Part shown: piece after piece, positions 6,575 to 14,058 of the stretch
Position numbering within the stretch: position 1 is the first letter of the stretch
Layout: the number at the start of each line of letters is the position of its first letter
Source: Oxalobacteraceae bacterium UBA6018
GTDB lineage: Bacteria; Pseudomonadota; Gammaproteobacteria; Burkholderiales; Burkholderiaceae_D
Direction: 5' to 3'
Length of the DNA: 20,917 bases
Assembly (NCBI GenBank): GCA_002428015.1
Contig: DIZW01000006.1
Span: 42,744 to 63,660, forward strand
Program-made: the position numbers and the translations under genes
Notes under the pieces: generated by a model
Seen by the model: only the letters and a program-made list of their open reading frames with translations
What the model was told of the DNA's origin: nothing
The model's database searches: none

Positions 6575-7924
6575 TTACAGCACGTAGCGCGACAGGTCTT
6601 CGTTGTCGGCCAGCTTGTCCAGACGCGCGTTGACGTAGCCCGCGTCGATCGCCACCGAGTGGCCGCTCGTCTCGCTGGCCGAGAACGAGACTTCCTCGAG
6701 CAGCTTCTCCATCACCGTGTACAGCCGGCGCGCGCCGATGTTCTCGGTGCGCTCGTTGACGGAAAACGCGATTTCGGCCAGCCGCGTGATGCCTTCCGGG
6801 GTAAATTGCACCTGCACGTTCTCGGTCGCCAGCAGCGCCTCGTACTGCTTGGTCAGGCAGGCGTCGGTGCTGGTGAGGATGCACTCGAAGTCGGCGATCG
6901 AGAGCGACTCGAGTTCGACCCGGATCGGGAAGCGCCCCTGCAGTTCCGGGATCAGGTCCGAGGGCTTGGCCAGGTGGAAGGCGCCGGAGGCGATGAACAG
7001 GATGTGGTCGGTGCGGATCATGCCGTACTTGGTGTTGACGGTGGTGCCTTCCACCAGCGGCAGCAGGTCGCGCTGCACCCCGGCGCGCGAGACGTCGGCC
7101 CCGCCCACCTCCGAGCGCGAGGCGATCTTGTCGATCTCGTCGAGGAACACGATGCCGTTCTGCTCGACGTTGGCGATGGCCTTCTGCTTCATCTCGTCTT
7201 CGTTGATCAGCTTGGCCGCCTCCTCGTCGATCAGGAGCTTCATCGCCTCCTTGATCTTGATCTTGCGCGGCTTCTTGCGCTGCGCCCCCATGCCCGAGAA
7301 CATGGTCTTGATCTGCTCGGTCATCTCTTCCATGCCCGGCGGCGCCATGATTTCCATCTGCGGACCGGTCTCGGCCAGTTCGAGCTCGATGTCGCGCTCG
7401 TCGAGGGCGCCTTCGCGCAGGCGCTTGCGGAAGGTCTGGCGCGTGGTGTCGCCGTCCTTGCCCTCCTTGGCGTCGGCGGCGGCGTTGCTGACGTTAAAGC
7501 CGAAGTCGCGCGCCGGCGGCACCAGGATGTCGATCACGCGGTCCTCGGCGGCGTCTTCGGCGCGCTGGCGCACCTTCTTCATTTCGCTGGCGCGGGTCTG
7601 CTTGATGCCGATGTCGATCAGGTCGCGGATGATGGTGTCCACGTCGCGCCCGACGTAGCCGACCTCGGTGAACTTGGTCGCCTCGATCTTGATGAAGGGC
7701 GCGTCGGCCAGCTTGGCCAGGCGGCGCGCGATTTCGGTCTTGCCCACGCCGGTGGGGCCGATCATGAGGATGTTTTTGGGCGTGATCTCGTGGCGCAGCG
7801 GCTCGGCCACCTGCTGGCGGCGCCAGCGGTTGCGCAGCGCGATGGCGACCGCGCGCTTGGCCTTGCCCTGGCCGACCACGTGCTTGTCCAGTTCCGAGAC
7901 GATTTCAAGGGGAGTCATGTTCAT
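6575..7924 (-). CDS. hslU: ATP-dependent protease ATPase subunit HslU
   Basis: This 449-residue AAA+ unfoldase forms a hexamer that feeds substrates to the HslV peptidase. Walker A is GPTGVGKT (residues 56-63), the substrate-gripping pore loop is GYVG (89-92), and Walker B is IVFLDEIDKI. The arginine-rich sensor regions QGRFPIRVEL and IGARRLYTVMEKLLEE are present, as is the family C-terminus LSRYVL, whose tail docks into HslV. The intermediate I-domain is intact, and length matches the family. The start may be 7924 (MNM) or 7918 (the second Met); TPLEIV is the usual beginning. It begins 4 bases after the hslV stop with no strong Shine-Dalgarno, which suggests translational coupling. Confidence 0.98.
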   Translation of the reverse strand: MNMTPLEIVSELDKHVVGQGKAKRAVAIALRNRWRRQQVAEPLRHEITPKNILMIGPTGVGKTEIARRLAKLADAPFIKIEATKFTEVGYVGRDVDTIIRDLIDIGIKQTRASEMKKVRQRAEDAAEDRVIDILVPPARDFGFNVSNAAADAKEGKDGDTTRQTFRKRLREGALDERDIELELAETGPQMEIMAPPGMEEMTEQIKTMFSGMGAQRKKPRKIKIKEAMKLLIDEEAAKLINEDEMKQKAIANVEQNGIVFLDEIDKIASRSEVGGADVSRAGVQRDLLPLVEGTTVNTKYGMIRTDHILFIASGAFHLAKPSDLIPELQGRFPIRVELESLSIADFECILTSTDACLTKQYEALLATENVQVQFTPEGITRLAEIAFSVNERTENIGARRLYTVMEKLLEEVSFSASETSGHSVAIDAGYVNARLDKLADNEDLSRYVL

Positions 7925-7928
7925 GGGA

Positions 7929-8465
7929 TCAGTCCAGCGTTTCGATGGTATGGGACATATTCGTGTAGATGCACAGCTGGCCGGCGATGGACAGCGACTT
8001 CTTCACGATCTCGGCCGGCGTCAGCTCGGTGTTTTCCTGCAAGGCCTTGGCGGCCGACTGGGCGTAGGTGCCGCCCGAGCCGATCGCGCCGATGCCATCC
8101 TCCGGCTCGAGCACGTCGCCGTTGCCGGTGATGACCAGGGTGGCTTCGTGGTCGGCCACCAGCAGCATCGCCTCCAGGCGGCGCAGCACGCGGTCGGTGC
8201 GCCAGTCCTTGGCCAGTTCGACCGAGGCGCGCAGCAGGTTGCCCTGGTGCTTCTCGAGCTTGCCCTCGAAGCGGTCCAGCAGGGTGAAGGCGTCGGCTGT
8301 GCCGCCGGCGAAACCGCACAGGACCTTGCCCTGGTACAGCTTGCGCACCTTGCGCGCGGTGCCCTTCATGACGATATTGCCGAGCGTGACCTGGCCGTCG
8401 CCGCCGAGGGCAACCTGCTTGCCTCGGCGCACGCACAGGATGGTGGTGCCGTGAAATTGTTCCAT
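7929..8465 (-). CDS. hslV: ATP-dependent protease peptidase subunit HslV
   Basis: This 178-residue proteasome-beta-like threonine peptidase is the proteolytic half of HslVU in the cytoplasm. It starts MEQFHGTT. After removal of the first six residues, Thr7 would be the N-terminal nucleophile, the propeptide arrangement expected for a betaproteobacterial HslV. Conserved blocks include GDGQVTLGN, GFAGGTADAFTL, ELAKDWRTDRVLRRLEA, IGSGGTYAQSAA and the C-terminal CIYTNMSHTIE. The start at 8465 is chosen over an upstream in-frame ATG at 8588 because it fits the family N-terminus and has a GAGG Shine-Dalgarno. The leader holds a stem-loop (8577-8602) and a sigma-32-type promoter (8644-8672). Confidence 0.98.
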   Translation of the reverse strand: MEQFHGTTILCVRRGKQVALGGDGQVTLGNIVMKGTARKVRKLYQGKVLCGFAGGTADAFTLLDRFEGKLEKHQGNLLRASVELAKDWRTDRVLRRLEAMLLVADHEATLVITGNGDVLEPEDGIGAIGSGGTYAQSAAKALQENTELTPAEIVKKSLSIAGQLCIYTNMSHTIETLD

Positions 8466-8576
8466 ATCTGCCTCAGAGTGGGTGGGCCTTCTGTCGGACT
8501 GCGGAGCGGCAGTGCGAAAACGGCTGGCGACGGGCGCTGTGTTGCCGCGCGTCCAGTCGCTCCAGTCAACGGATGA

Positions 8577-8602
8577 AGGCGGCGACACCGTCCCCGCCGC
8601 CT
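8577..8602 (-). promoter_or_regulatory. Stem-loop in hslVU 5' leader
   Basis: AGGCGGCG and CGCCGCCT form a perfect 8-bp stem with a 10-nt loop, about 110 bases upstream of the hslV start and downstream of the predicted heat-shock promoter. It would therefore lie in the mRNA leader. A stability or temperature role is inference. Confidence 0.45.
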
Positions 8603-8643
8603 CATGCGTGACTGCCCCAGTCCGACAGGCTGCGAGCCTTCCA

Positions 8644-8672
8644 ACAATGGGGACGATGGTGCAAATTGCAAG
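8644..8672 (-). promoter_or_regulatory. Sigma-32 (RpoH) heat-shock promoter for hslVU
   Basis: Read on the minus strand, CTTGCAA (8666-8672) is followed after exactly 13 bases by CCCCATTGT (8644-8652). This closely matches the enterobacterial sigma-32 consensus CTTGAAA, 13-15 bases, CCCCATNT. It lies between the STAS gene and hslV, directed toward hslV, giving a leader of roughly 170 bases. Confidence 0.8.
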
Positions 8673-8718
8673 ACAGCGCAGGCCGCCGCCATATTAGCTA
8701 GCAGGCCGGCGCCGCCGC

Positions 8719-10032
8719 TCAGTACCTGTGCGGGAAGACCCGGCCCACCTCGGCGTAACCGAGTAGTTTGAACAGCGCCGCCACCAGATGGTTCACGTCG
8801 CGGAACTCGATTTTTTTGTCGTCGGCGAGCGGGCGCAGGCGGTTGAGCAGGGCGCTGGCGGCGGCGTAGTCGATGCGCGCCAGGCGCGAGCAGTCGATCA
8901 GCACCACCGGCGCGCTGGCCACGTAGACGTCGATGGCGCCGAGCAGGCGGCTGACGTCGCCCTCGACGAGGGGCGGCAGCATGAAGCGCTCGCTGGCGAC
9001 TGGCGCCGGGGCGCTGGGCGCGGTGGCCACTTTCTGCGGTGCAACGAAGGAGGGCGGAGAAACTTCGTAGGTGACGCAATAATCCATCGCCGTTTCCTCG
9101 AAATCCTTCTCGCGGTTCAACAACTGCAGCAATTCGAGCAATAGCAGCCACGGCGCCTCGCTGGCATCGCGCTTGCCGATTTCTATGCTGCCGCGCAACA
9201 GCTCGGACAGCTCGGCCGCGCCGGCCACGATCAGCTCGCGCTGCTGCTTGCGCAGCTGGGTCAGCGCGTCGAGCAGCAGGGCGCAGCCCTCCGGCGTGAC
9301 GGCGCTGATGCGGGCAAACTCCAGGCGCAGGACCGGGTTCGTGGCGGCCAGTTGCAGCAGGCGCTCCATCTGGGGCGCGCTAGCCTCGCCCAGCAGGTCG
9401 GTGAAGCGCTCGGTCGGGGTCACGCCGGCGTAGGCTTGATCCGGGGTGCCAGGCAGCAGCAGCGGGGTCCAGGTGGGCGGCGAGGTCTCGAACTGGCTCG
9501 CGTAATCGATGGCGATATTGTCGAAGTCGTCCTGCCGGCCCATCACCTGGTACAGGTCGAACAGCATCCACCAGACCACCCGGTCGGTGCGGCCCAGCTC
9601 GGGCAGGCTCTCCTGGAGCATGTGTTCGCTGATGGGCAATTGCGCGTTGGCGTACATGATCGCGATTTCCTCGATCACGGGCGCGGTCTGCGGCTGCACC
9701 GGCGCGTCCGGGAAGTCGTCGTCGGCCAACAGCTCCGTGGTGGCCAGCTCCAGCATCGGCAAGGTGCTCGAGGCGTCGTGCTGGGCGTTGGTGCGCGGGC
9801 GGCGCGGTCCGCTGCCCCAGGCCGGCTCCGGCGTGTTGAAAATATCGTTGGCCATGGCCGACTCGATCGCGTCGATCTTGGCGGCGGTCGCGCGCGCGAT
9901 CTCGCGCTGGCGCGCGCGTTCGTCCTCGCTCAACAGGCGTGACGTCTCCCCGCCGCGCAGGCGCGAGTTCGGCGCCGCGTCGGCGCCATCGGCATCCTCG
10001 GTTTTCTTCTTGAAGATGGAGAAAATTCCCAC
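8719..10032 (-). CDS. Double STAS-domain protein, uncharacterised
   Basis: This 437-residue soluble protein starts at a GTG codon (MGIFSIFKKK), with AGGGA six bases upstream. After a charged, disordered N-terminus (1-115) it appears built from two tandem modules. Each has a helical segment (about 155-188 and 297-329, sharing the pattern DF-x4-A-x-DY-x6-E-x-SPP) followed by a STAS-like alpha/beta domain (about 207-285 and 350-432). The second STAS domain is the clearer one, with VVLIDCSRLARIDYAAASALLNRL. STAS domains act in anti-sigma antagonism, transport or scaffolding. No phosphoacceptor Ser is obvious at the usual position: LARIDYAAA has Ala where SpoIIAA-type proteins carry Ser. It lies between hslV and dksA; its function is unknown. 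Confidence 0.85.
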   Translation of the reverse strand: MGIFSIFKKKTEDADGADAAPNSRLRGGETSRLLSEDERARQREIARATAAKIDAIESAMANDIFNTPEPAWGSGPRRPRTNAQHDASSTLPMLELATTELLADDDFPDAPVQPQTAPVIEEIAIMYANAQLPISEHMLQESLPELGRTDRVVWWMLFDLYQVMGRQDDFDNIAIDYASQFETSPPTWTPLLLPGTPDQAYAGVTPTERFTDLLGEASAPQMERLLQLAATNPVLRLEFARISAVTPEGCALLLDALTQLRKQQRELIVAGAAELSELLRGSIEIGKRDASEAPWLLLLELLQLLNREKDFEETAMDYCVTYEVSPPSFVAPQKVATAPSAPAPVASERFMLPPLVEGDVSRLLGAIDVYVASAPVVLIDCSRLARIDYAAASALLNRLRPLADDKKIEFRDVNHLVAALFKLLGYAEVGRVFPHRY

Positions 10033-10363
10033 GTCGTTCCCTATCTGATTGCACTGCGCCTGCGATGCATCACGCTATCACGCCTGGCGGGCTTCGTCAC
10101 GCACCGCAAGTCAAGCCTTTCCGAATCCTCCGCCGCATGTCCAGATGTCGGCGCCGACCGCCAATTGTTCAGCTCGTGTCCGAATGTCGCCTCCGACCCC
10201 GGCCGGTGCCGCCAATGCTTGACCTGGGGCGCGCCCGGCCCGATGGCCGCCGCGAGCACATGATATTGTATCCTAGTGGAAATATTTTGATCGCACCCGC
10301 GCTCCAAAGCAAAAAAGCATGCGATTGTGGCCGCATGCTTTTTTCGGTGATGGCAACTGCGGA
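10033..10363. other. 331-base intergenic region between STAS gene and dksA
   Basis: No gene is supported here. It holds the dksA terminator (10311-10344), an imperfect direct repeat (10138-10166 and 10177-10216) and a short AT-rich patch near 10260-10292. That patch contains a TACAAT hexamer on the minus strand (10265-10270), a weak -10 candidate for the STAS gene without a convincing -35. Confidence 0.6.
10311..10344 (-). terminator. Intrinsic terminator of dksA
   Basis: A perfect 13-bp inverted repeat has GCATGCG/CGCATGC flanked by A6 and T6, with an 8-nt loop. It lies 19 bases beyond the dksA stop. The minus-strand transcript ends in six U residues; the repeat is symmetrical and would also act on the plus strand. 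Confidence 0.9.
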
Positions 10364-10816
10364 TCAGTCGCCGTACAGCTTTTGCTTGAGTTCGCGGCGC
10401 TGCTGGGCTTCCAGCGACAGCGTGGCGGTGGGCCGGGCGATCAGGCGCGGAATGCCGATCGGCTCGCCCGTTTCCTCGCACCAGCCGTAGTCGCCCGCGT
10501 CGATGGCGGCGATCGATTGCTGCACCTTCTTGAGCAGCTTGCGCTCGCGGTCGCGCGTGCGCAGTTCCAGCGCATGCTCTTCCTCGATGGTGGCACGGTC
10601 GGCCGGATCCGGCACCAGCACGGTCTCGCGCAGGTGCTCGGTGGTCTCGCCGGCGTTCTTTAACAGGTCTTTTTCAAGCTGTTGCAAGCGTGCCTTGAAA
10701 AATGCCAACTGCGCCGGATTCATATAGTCCTTCTCACTCATGGCCCGAATCTGGTCTTCGGCCAGGAGTTGGCCTTCTGCGGTCACGGCGGGGGTCGATT
10801 TAGTTGTTTTAGTCAT
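10364..10816 (-). CDS. dksA: RNA polymerase-binding transcription factor DksA
   Basis: This 150-residue cytoplasmic factor binds the RNA polymerase secondary channel and, with ppGpp, mediates the stringent response. The coiled coil spans about 36-105, with the acidic tip motif DPADRA (Asp70, Asp73, Ala75), equivalent to the functional tip residues of E. coli DksA. The globular end keeps GEPIGIPRLIARPTATL, but the four-cysteine zinc finger is reduced to one cysteine (Cys113, in WCEETG); the other positions are Thr, Ser and Ala. It is therefore a zinc-independent type, which I recall as usual in betaproteobacteria. An AAGG motif lies 11 bases before the ATG. A strong terminator follows at 10311-10344. 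Confidence 0.97.
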   Translation of the reverse strand: MTKTTKSTPAVTAEGQLLAEDQIRAMSEKDYMNPAQLAFFKARLQQLEKDLLKNAGETTEHLRETVLVPDPADRATIEEEHALELRTRDRERKLLKKVQQSIAAIDAGDYGWCEETGEPIGIPRLIARPTATLSLEAQQRRELKQKLYGD

Positions 10817-11035
10817 GACTTCACTTACCTTCGATACGACAGAGGTTTCATTTTATCAGCTAACTCGGCTGTGTCAGCACGCAAAACGCGCCCGACCATT
10901 GCCGAGTTGCCTACCTTGACGGCTGCGCGGCTGCCGTCGTTTCCATGCCCGCCCTGGACGCTTGCGGCGCCCGCCCGGCACATCAGTCACCGTGTTGTAG
11001 TTCATGACACGTTGCAGCTACAAAACCGGGACAGT

Positions 11036-12109
11036 TTATACCAAACACTGTTCCAAACCGCGGATAAAGACGTCTTTGGGCAAATTCTTGCCAATAAAAA
11101 CCATTTTGCTGCCGCGCTCCTCGGTTTCTCCCCATTGTGCGCCCAGATCGCTGCCCATGATCTGGTGCACGCCCTGGAACACCACCTTGCGGTCGGCCCC
11201 TTCCATCAGCAGCACGCCCTTGTAGCGCAGCATGCGCGGGCCGAACACCTGCAGCAGGCTGCCGAGGAACTCGTCCAGGCGCGCCGAGTCGAACGGCCGA
11301 GCGCTCTTGAACACAAAGGCGCTGATGTCGTCGCTGTGGTGGCTGTGGTGGTGGTCGTTGCTGTGGTCGCAGGTCTCGGTGTGCACGTGCTCGTGCTCGC
11401 CGTCGTGGTCGTGGGCATGGTGGTGGGCCTGGTCGTGGGCTTCGTCGGCGGTGAGGAAATCCGGGTCCAGCTCCAGCTTGTCGTTCAGGTTGAAGCCGCG
11501 GATGTCGAGGATCTCGTCGATCGGGGCTACCCCGAAGTTGGCCAGGCCGATCGGCGCGCGCGGGTTGATGCGTTTCAGGCGCTGCTTGAGCTCGGCCAGG
11601 GCGCCGGCGTCGACCAGGTCGGTCTTGGAGATCAGCAGTTTGTCGGCGAAGCCCACCTGGCGCTGGGCTTCCTCGTGCTCGTCCAGTTGGGCCATGGCGT
11701 GGCGCGCGTCGACCACGGTGATGACGGCGTCGAGCATGTAGTGGGCGCCGACTTCTTCGTCGACGAAAAAGGTCTGGGCCACCGGGCCGGGGTTGGCCAG
11801 GCCGGTCGTCTCGATGACCACGCGGTCGAAGTCGATCTCGCCGGCGGCGCGCTTTTGCGCCAGGCTGGTCAGGGCCACGATCAGGTCGCCGCGCACCGTG
11901 CAGCAGATGCAGCCGTTGTTCATCTCCACGATCTGCTCGCCGCTGTCCTGCACCAGGATCTCGTTGTCGATGTTCTCCTGGCCGAACTCGTTCTCGATGA
12001 CGGCGATCTTCAGGCCGTGCTGCTCGCCCAGGATGCGGTTCAGGAGCGTGGTTTTGCCGGCGCCGAGAAAGCCGGTCAGGATGGTGCTGGGTATGAGTGC
12101 CATGGACAT
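11036..12109 (-). CDS. COG0523 (CobW/YjiA-type) GTPase, putative zinc metallochaperone
   Basis: This 357-residue cytoplasmic G3E-family GTPase is thought to load metal into client proteins. Walker A is GFLGAGKT (residues 13-20), the family metal motif CxCC is in NNGCICC (Cys67, Cys69, Cys70), and the guanine-specificity element is SKTD (161-164). A histidine-rich linker with 15 His between residues 225 and 258 precedes the CobW C-terminal domain (from about 263, ending GLEQCLV). The His-rich linker suggests zinc, but nickel or cobalt cannot be excluded. Starts at 12109 and 12103 are both possible. It is upstream of dksA on the same strand, with a 219-base gap. A 16-nt palindrome at 12146-12161 is a candidate operator. 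Confidence 0.93.
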   Translation of the reverse strand: MSMALIPSTILTGFLGAGKTTLLNRILGEQHGLKIAVIENEFGQENIDNEILVQDSGEQIVEMNNGCICCTVRGDLIVALTSLAQKRAAGEIDFDRVVIETTGLANPGPVAQTFFVDEEVGAHYMLDAVITVVDARHAMAQLDEHEEAQRQVGFADKLLISKTDLVDAGALAELKQRLKRINPRAPIGLANFGVAPIDEILDIRGFNLNDKLELDPDFLTADEAHDQAHHHAHDHDGEHEHVHTETCDHSNDHHHSHHSDDISAFVFKSARPFDSARLDEFLGSLLQVFGPRMLRYKGVLLMEGADRKVVFQGVHQIMGSDLGAQWGETEERGSKMVFIGKNLPKDVFIRGLEQCLV

Positions 12110-12145
12110 GTCGTATGTTGGTAAAGAAATAAGCCCGGAGCCCGA

Positions 12146-12161
12146 ATAATCGAGCGATTAT
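12146..12161. promoter_or_regulatory. Perfect 16-nt palindrome upstream of the GTPase gene
   Basis: ATAATCG-AG-CGATTAT is a perfect 7-2-7 inverted repeat, 37 bases upstream of the GTPase start codon, where an operator would sit. It does not match the Zur box I know, so its regulator is unidentified. Confidence 0.5.
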
Positions 12162-12253
12162 GCCGGAATTCGCCTTTTGCTTCCAACAAGCGCGCCAAGA
12201 CTTGACGCGGATCATGTTGGACTTAGATACCTGTGAGTATTACTTGTGCTGGA

Positions 12254-13204
12254 TTACTTGGACTTTGCGCGCGGGTGGGCCTGGTCGTACACCGCCGACA
12301 AGTGCTGGAAGTCCAGTGCAGTGTACACCTGGGTGGAGGCGATGCTGGCGTGGCCCAGCATTTCCTGCACCGCGCGCAGGTCGCCGGACGACTGCAGCAG
12401 GTGCGAGGCGAACGAGTGGCGCAGCATGTGCGGATGCACGCCCACCGGGGTGCCCTGGCGCAGCGCGTGCTGCTTGAGGCGCTGCTGGATCACGCGCGGG
12501 CTGATGCGGGTGGCGCGGCTGGACAGGAACAGCGCGGCGCTGCCGTCGCGCGCGGGCGGGCGCACCGCCAGCCACTCGGCCAGCGCGGCCAGGGCGTGCC
12601 GGCCGACGGGCACCTTGCGCATCTTGTTGCCCTTGCCGGTGACGACCACTTCGCCGGCCGCGCGGTCGATCCAGCCGAGCGAGGCGGCGCCGTCGGTCTT
12701 GTGGTAGGCCAGGTCGAGCCCGGCCAGCTCGGACACCCGCAGCCCGCTCGAATAGAGCAGCTCGAACATGGCGCGGTTGCACAGGTCGGCCGGCTCCGGC
12801 CCGGCCTGGGCGTGGGCGGGCGCGGCCACCAGCTGCACCGCCTGGTCGACCGACAAGGCCTTGGGCAGGCTCTTGGGACGCTTGGGCGCGCGCACCGCCT
12901 CCACCGGATTGGCGGCCAGCGCCGTGTGGCGCGCCAGCCAGGCGTAGAACACGCGCCAGCTCGACAGCTTACGGGCGATCGAGCGCGGCGCCAGCGCGCG
13001 CGCGTGCAGGGTCGAGGCGACCCGGCGGATGTCGGCGTAGGCCAGCGCCTGCCACGGCTTGCCCGGGGTGAGGGCGGCCAGTTCGCGCAGGTCGCGGCGG
13101 TAGGCGGCCACCGTCAGCGCCGACAGCTGGCGCTGGCCCGTCAGCTCGGACAGGTAGCGTTCCACCCATGCCAGCCGCGCCTCGCTGTCGGTGCCCGGGT
13201 CCAT
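12254..13204 (-). CDS. xerC: Tyrosine recombinase XerC
   Basis: This 316-residue site-specific recombinase works with XerD at dif to resolve chromosome dimers. The N-terminal SAM-like core-binding domain spans about 8-100. The catalytic domain carries the full active-site set: Arg156 (SSGLRVSEL), Lys191 (GKGNKMR), His259 and Arg262 (HPHMLRH), His285 (MLGHASI) and the nucleophile Tyr294 (TQVYTAL). The start MDPGTD at 13204 lies two bases after the DUF484 gene stop; the frame continues open to 13936, but that part overlaps the DUF484 gene and is not coding. The HPHMLRHSFASHLL and LGHASIASTQVYT blocks favour XerC over a phage integrase, and no mobile element surrounds it. Confidence 0.96.
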   Translation of the reverse strand: MDPGTDSEARLAWVERYLSELTGQRQLSALTVAAYRRDLRELAALTPGKPWQALAYADIRRVASTLHARALAPRSIARKLSSWRVFYAWLARHTALAANPVEAVRAPKRPKSLPKALSVDQAVQLVAAPAHAQAGPEPADLCNRAMFELLYSSGLRVSELAGLDLAYHKTDGAASLGWIDRAAGEVVVTGKGNKMRKVPVGRHALAALAEWLAVRPPARDGSAALFLSSRATRISPRVIQQRLKQHALRQGTPVGVHPHMLRHSFASHLLQSSGDLRAVQEMLGHASIASTQVYTALDFQHLSAVYDQAHPRAKSK

Positions 13205-13206
13205 GC

Positions 13207-13875
13207 TCAGGCGCGCAGGGCGGCCAGCGCGGCGCTGGCGGTCGCGCCGATGTGGGTGAGGAAGTCGGTCGCCATGTGGGCGGCGAAGCGCTCCGGGTCG
13301 GGCGAGCCGAGGATCAGCAGGCCGAAGGCGGCGCCGGCGCCGGCGCCGCGCAGCGGCAGGATCACGGTCGACTGCACGCTGGCGGCGTCGTCGAGCCAGC
13401 GCACGGCCTCGAAGTCGTGGTTGCTGCCGCAGTAGGGGGCCAGCAGGCTGTTGGCGAACAGGCGCGCGTCCTCGGAGACGCCGTCGGCGAACCAGGCGGC
13501 GGCGTGCTCGGGCTGGACGTTCCACAGGCGCAGGGTCGCCTGCGGCACGCCGAAATGCAGGCGCAGGCCGTCCACCAGCGCGCGCGGCAGGTCGGCGTCG
13601 TGGCGCGCGGCCAGCAGGGCCTGGGTCCAGGCGTGGAATTTGTTGGCGATGGCGGCATTGTCCTCGGCCGTGCGCACCAGCTCGGCCATGCGCAGTTCCA
13701 GCGTGCGGTATTTGTCGCGCATGACTTCCATCTGGCGCTCCTGCAGCGAGACGGTCTTGCCCGTCAGCGGGCTGGACAGGCGAACCGAACCCAGCAGGCC
13801 GGCGTGCTCTTCGAAGAAATGGGGATTGTCGGCCAGGTAGCGGGCCACGGCGCTTGAGTCCAGTGTTGCGGTCAT
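13207..13875 (-). CDS. DUF484 family protein (GAF-like)
   Basis: This 222-residue cytoplasmic protein is of the DUF484 family, which adopts a GAF-like fold and has no assigned function. Family hallmarks visible are the N-terminal VARYLADNPHFFEEHAGLL, the middle SLQERQMEVMRDKYRTLE (start of a helical coil) and a C-terminal GAF-like part (about 95-215) with VILPLRGAGAGAAFGLLILG and ending near FLTHIGATASAAL. It is co-transcribed with xerC, two bases apart, a pairing I recall from many proteobacteria, where dapF often joins; here dapF is about 3.5 kb away. The Shine-Dalgarno is weak. Confidence 0.93.
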   Translation of the reverse strand: MTATLDSSAVARYLADNPHFFEEHAGLLGSVRLSSPLTGKTVSLQERQMEVMRDKYRTLELRMAELVRTAEDNAAIANKFHAWTQALLAARHDADLPRALVDGLRLHFGVPQATLRLWNVQPEHAAAWFADGVSEDARLFANSLLAPYCGSNHDFEAVRWLDDAASVQSTVILPLRGAGAGAAFGLLILGSPDPERFAAHMATDFLTHIGATASAALAALRA

Positions 13876-13935
13876 TGATGTCTTCGAGGGGGAGGTAGTT
13901 GCGCAATTCTAACCGACAGCCCTTGCCCCGGCCCA

Positions 13936-13978
13936 TAAAAAACGCGCCGGCGCGCGGCCGGCCAGCTTGGCGCCGGCC
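13936..13978 (-). terminator. Terminator-like hairpins with T6, before DUF484-xerC
   Basis: On the minus strand, a GGCCGGC/GCCGGCC stem (13956-13978) is followed by the self-complementary CGCGCCGGCGCG and then TTTTTT (13937-13942). It lies downstream of the porin gene and just upstream of DUF484, so it would isolate that operon from porin read-through. Confidence 0.6.
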
Positions 13979-13986
13979 TCGACGTG

Positions 13987-14020
13987 AAAAGGGCGGCCAT
14001 GGTTGCCCATGTCCGCCCTT
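13987..14020 (-). terminator. Intrinsic terminator of the porin gene
   Basis: On the minus strand AAGGGCGG-A-CATGG pairs with CCATG-G-CCGCCCTT around a short loop, a 13-bp stem with one mismatch, and is followed by a short U-run (the stem's closing TT plus two more). It lies 39 bases beyond the porin stop. Confidence 0.7.
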
Positions 14021-14058
14021 GTCGATTCACAGCGTAGCGGGAAGCATCCCGCCGGCGC

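Noticed and set aside
6263..8131. 622-residue open frame antisense to hslUV
   Set aside because: It mirrors hslUV codons, is rich in His/Arg/Asp/Gly/Leu shadows, and has no ribosome-binding site or recognisable domain. HslU and HslV are unambiguous on the other strand.
10682..12124. 480-residue open frame antisense to the GTPase gene
   Set aside because: The Val/His-rich stretches are the complement of the GTPase histidine-rich linker; no domain or ribosome-binding site.
12254..13204. XerC as a phage or integron integrase
   Set aside because: The neighbour DUF484, family-typical motifs and the lack of attachment repeats or phage genes all indicate the housekeeping recombinase.
12254..13936. 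Apparent 560-residue fusion ending in XerC
   Set aside because: The portion upstream of 13204 overlaps the DUF484 gene in another frame and has shadow-frame composition. XerC itself begins at 13204.
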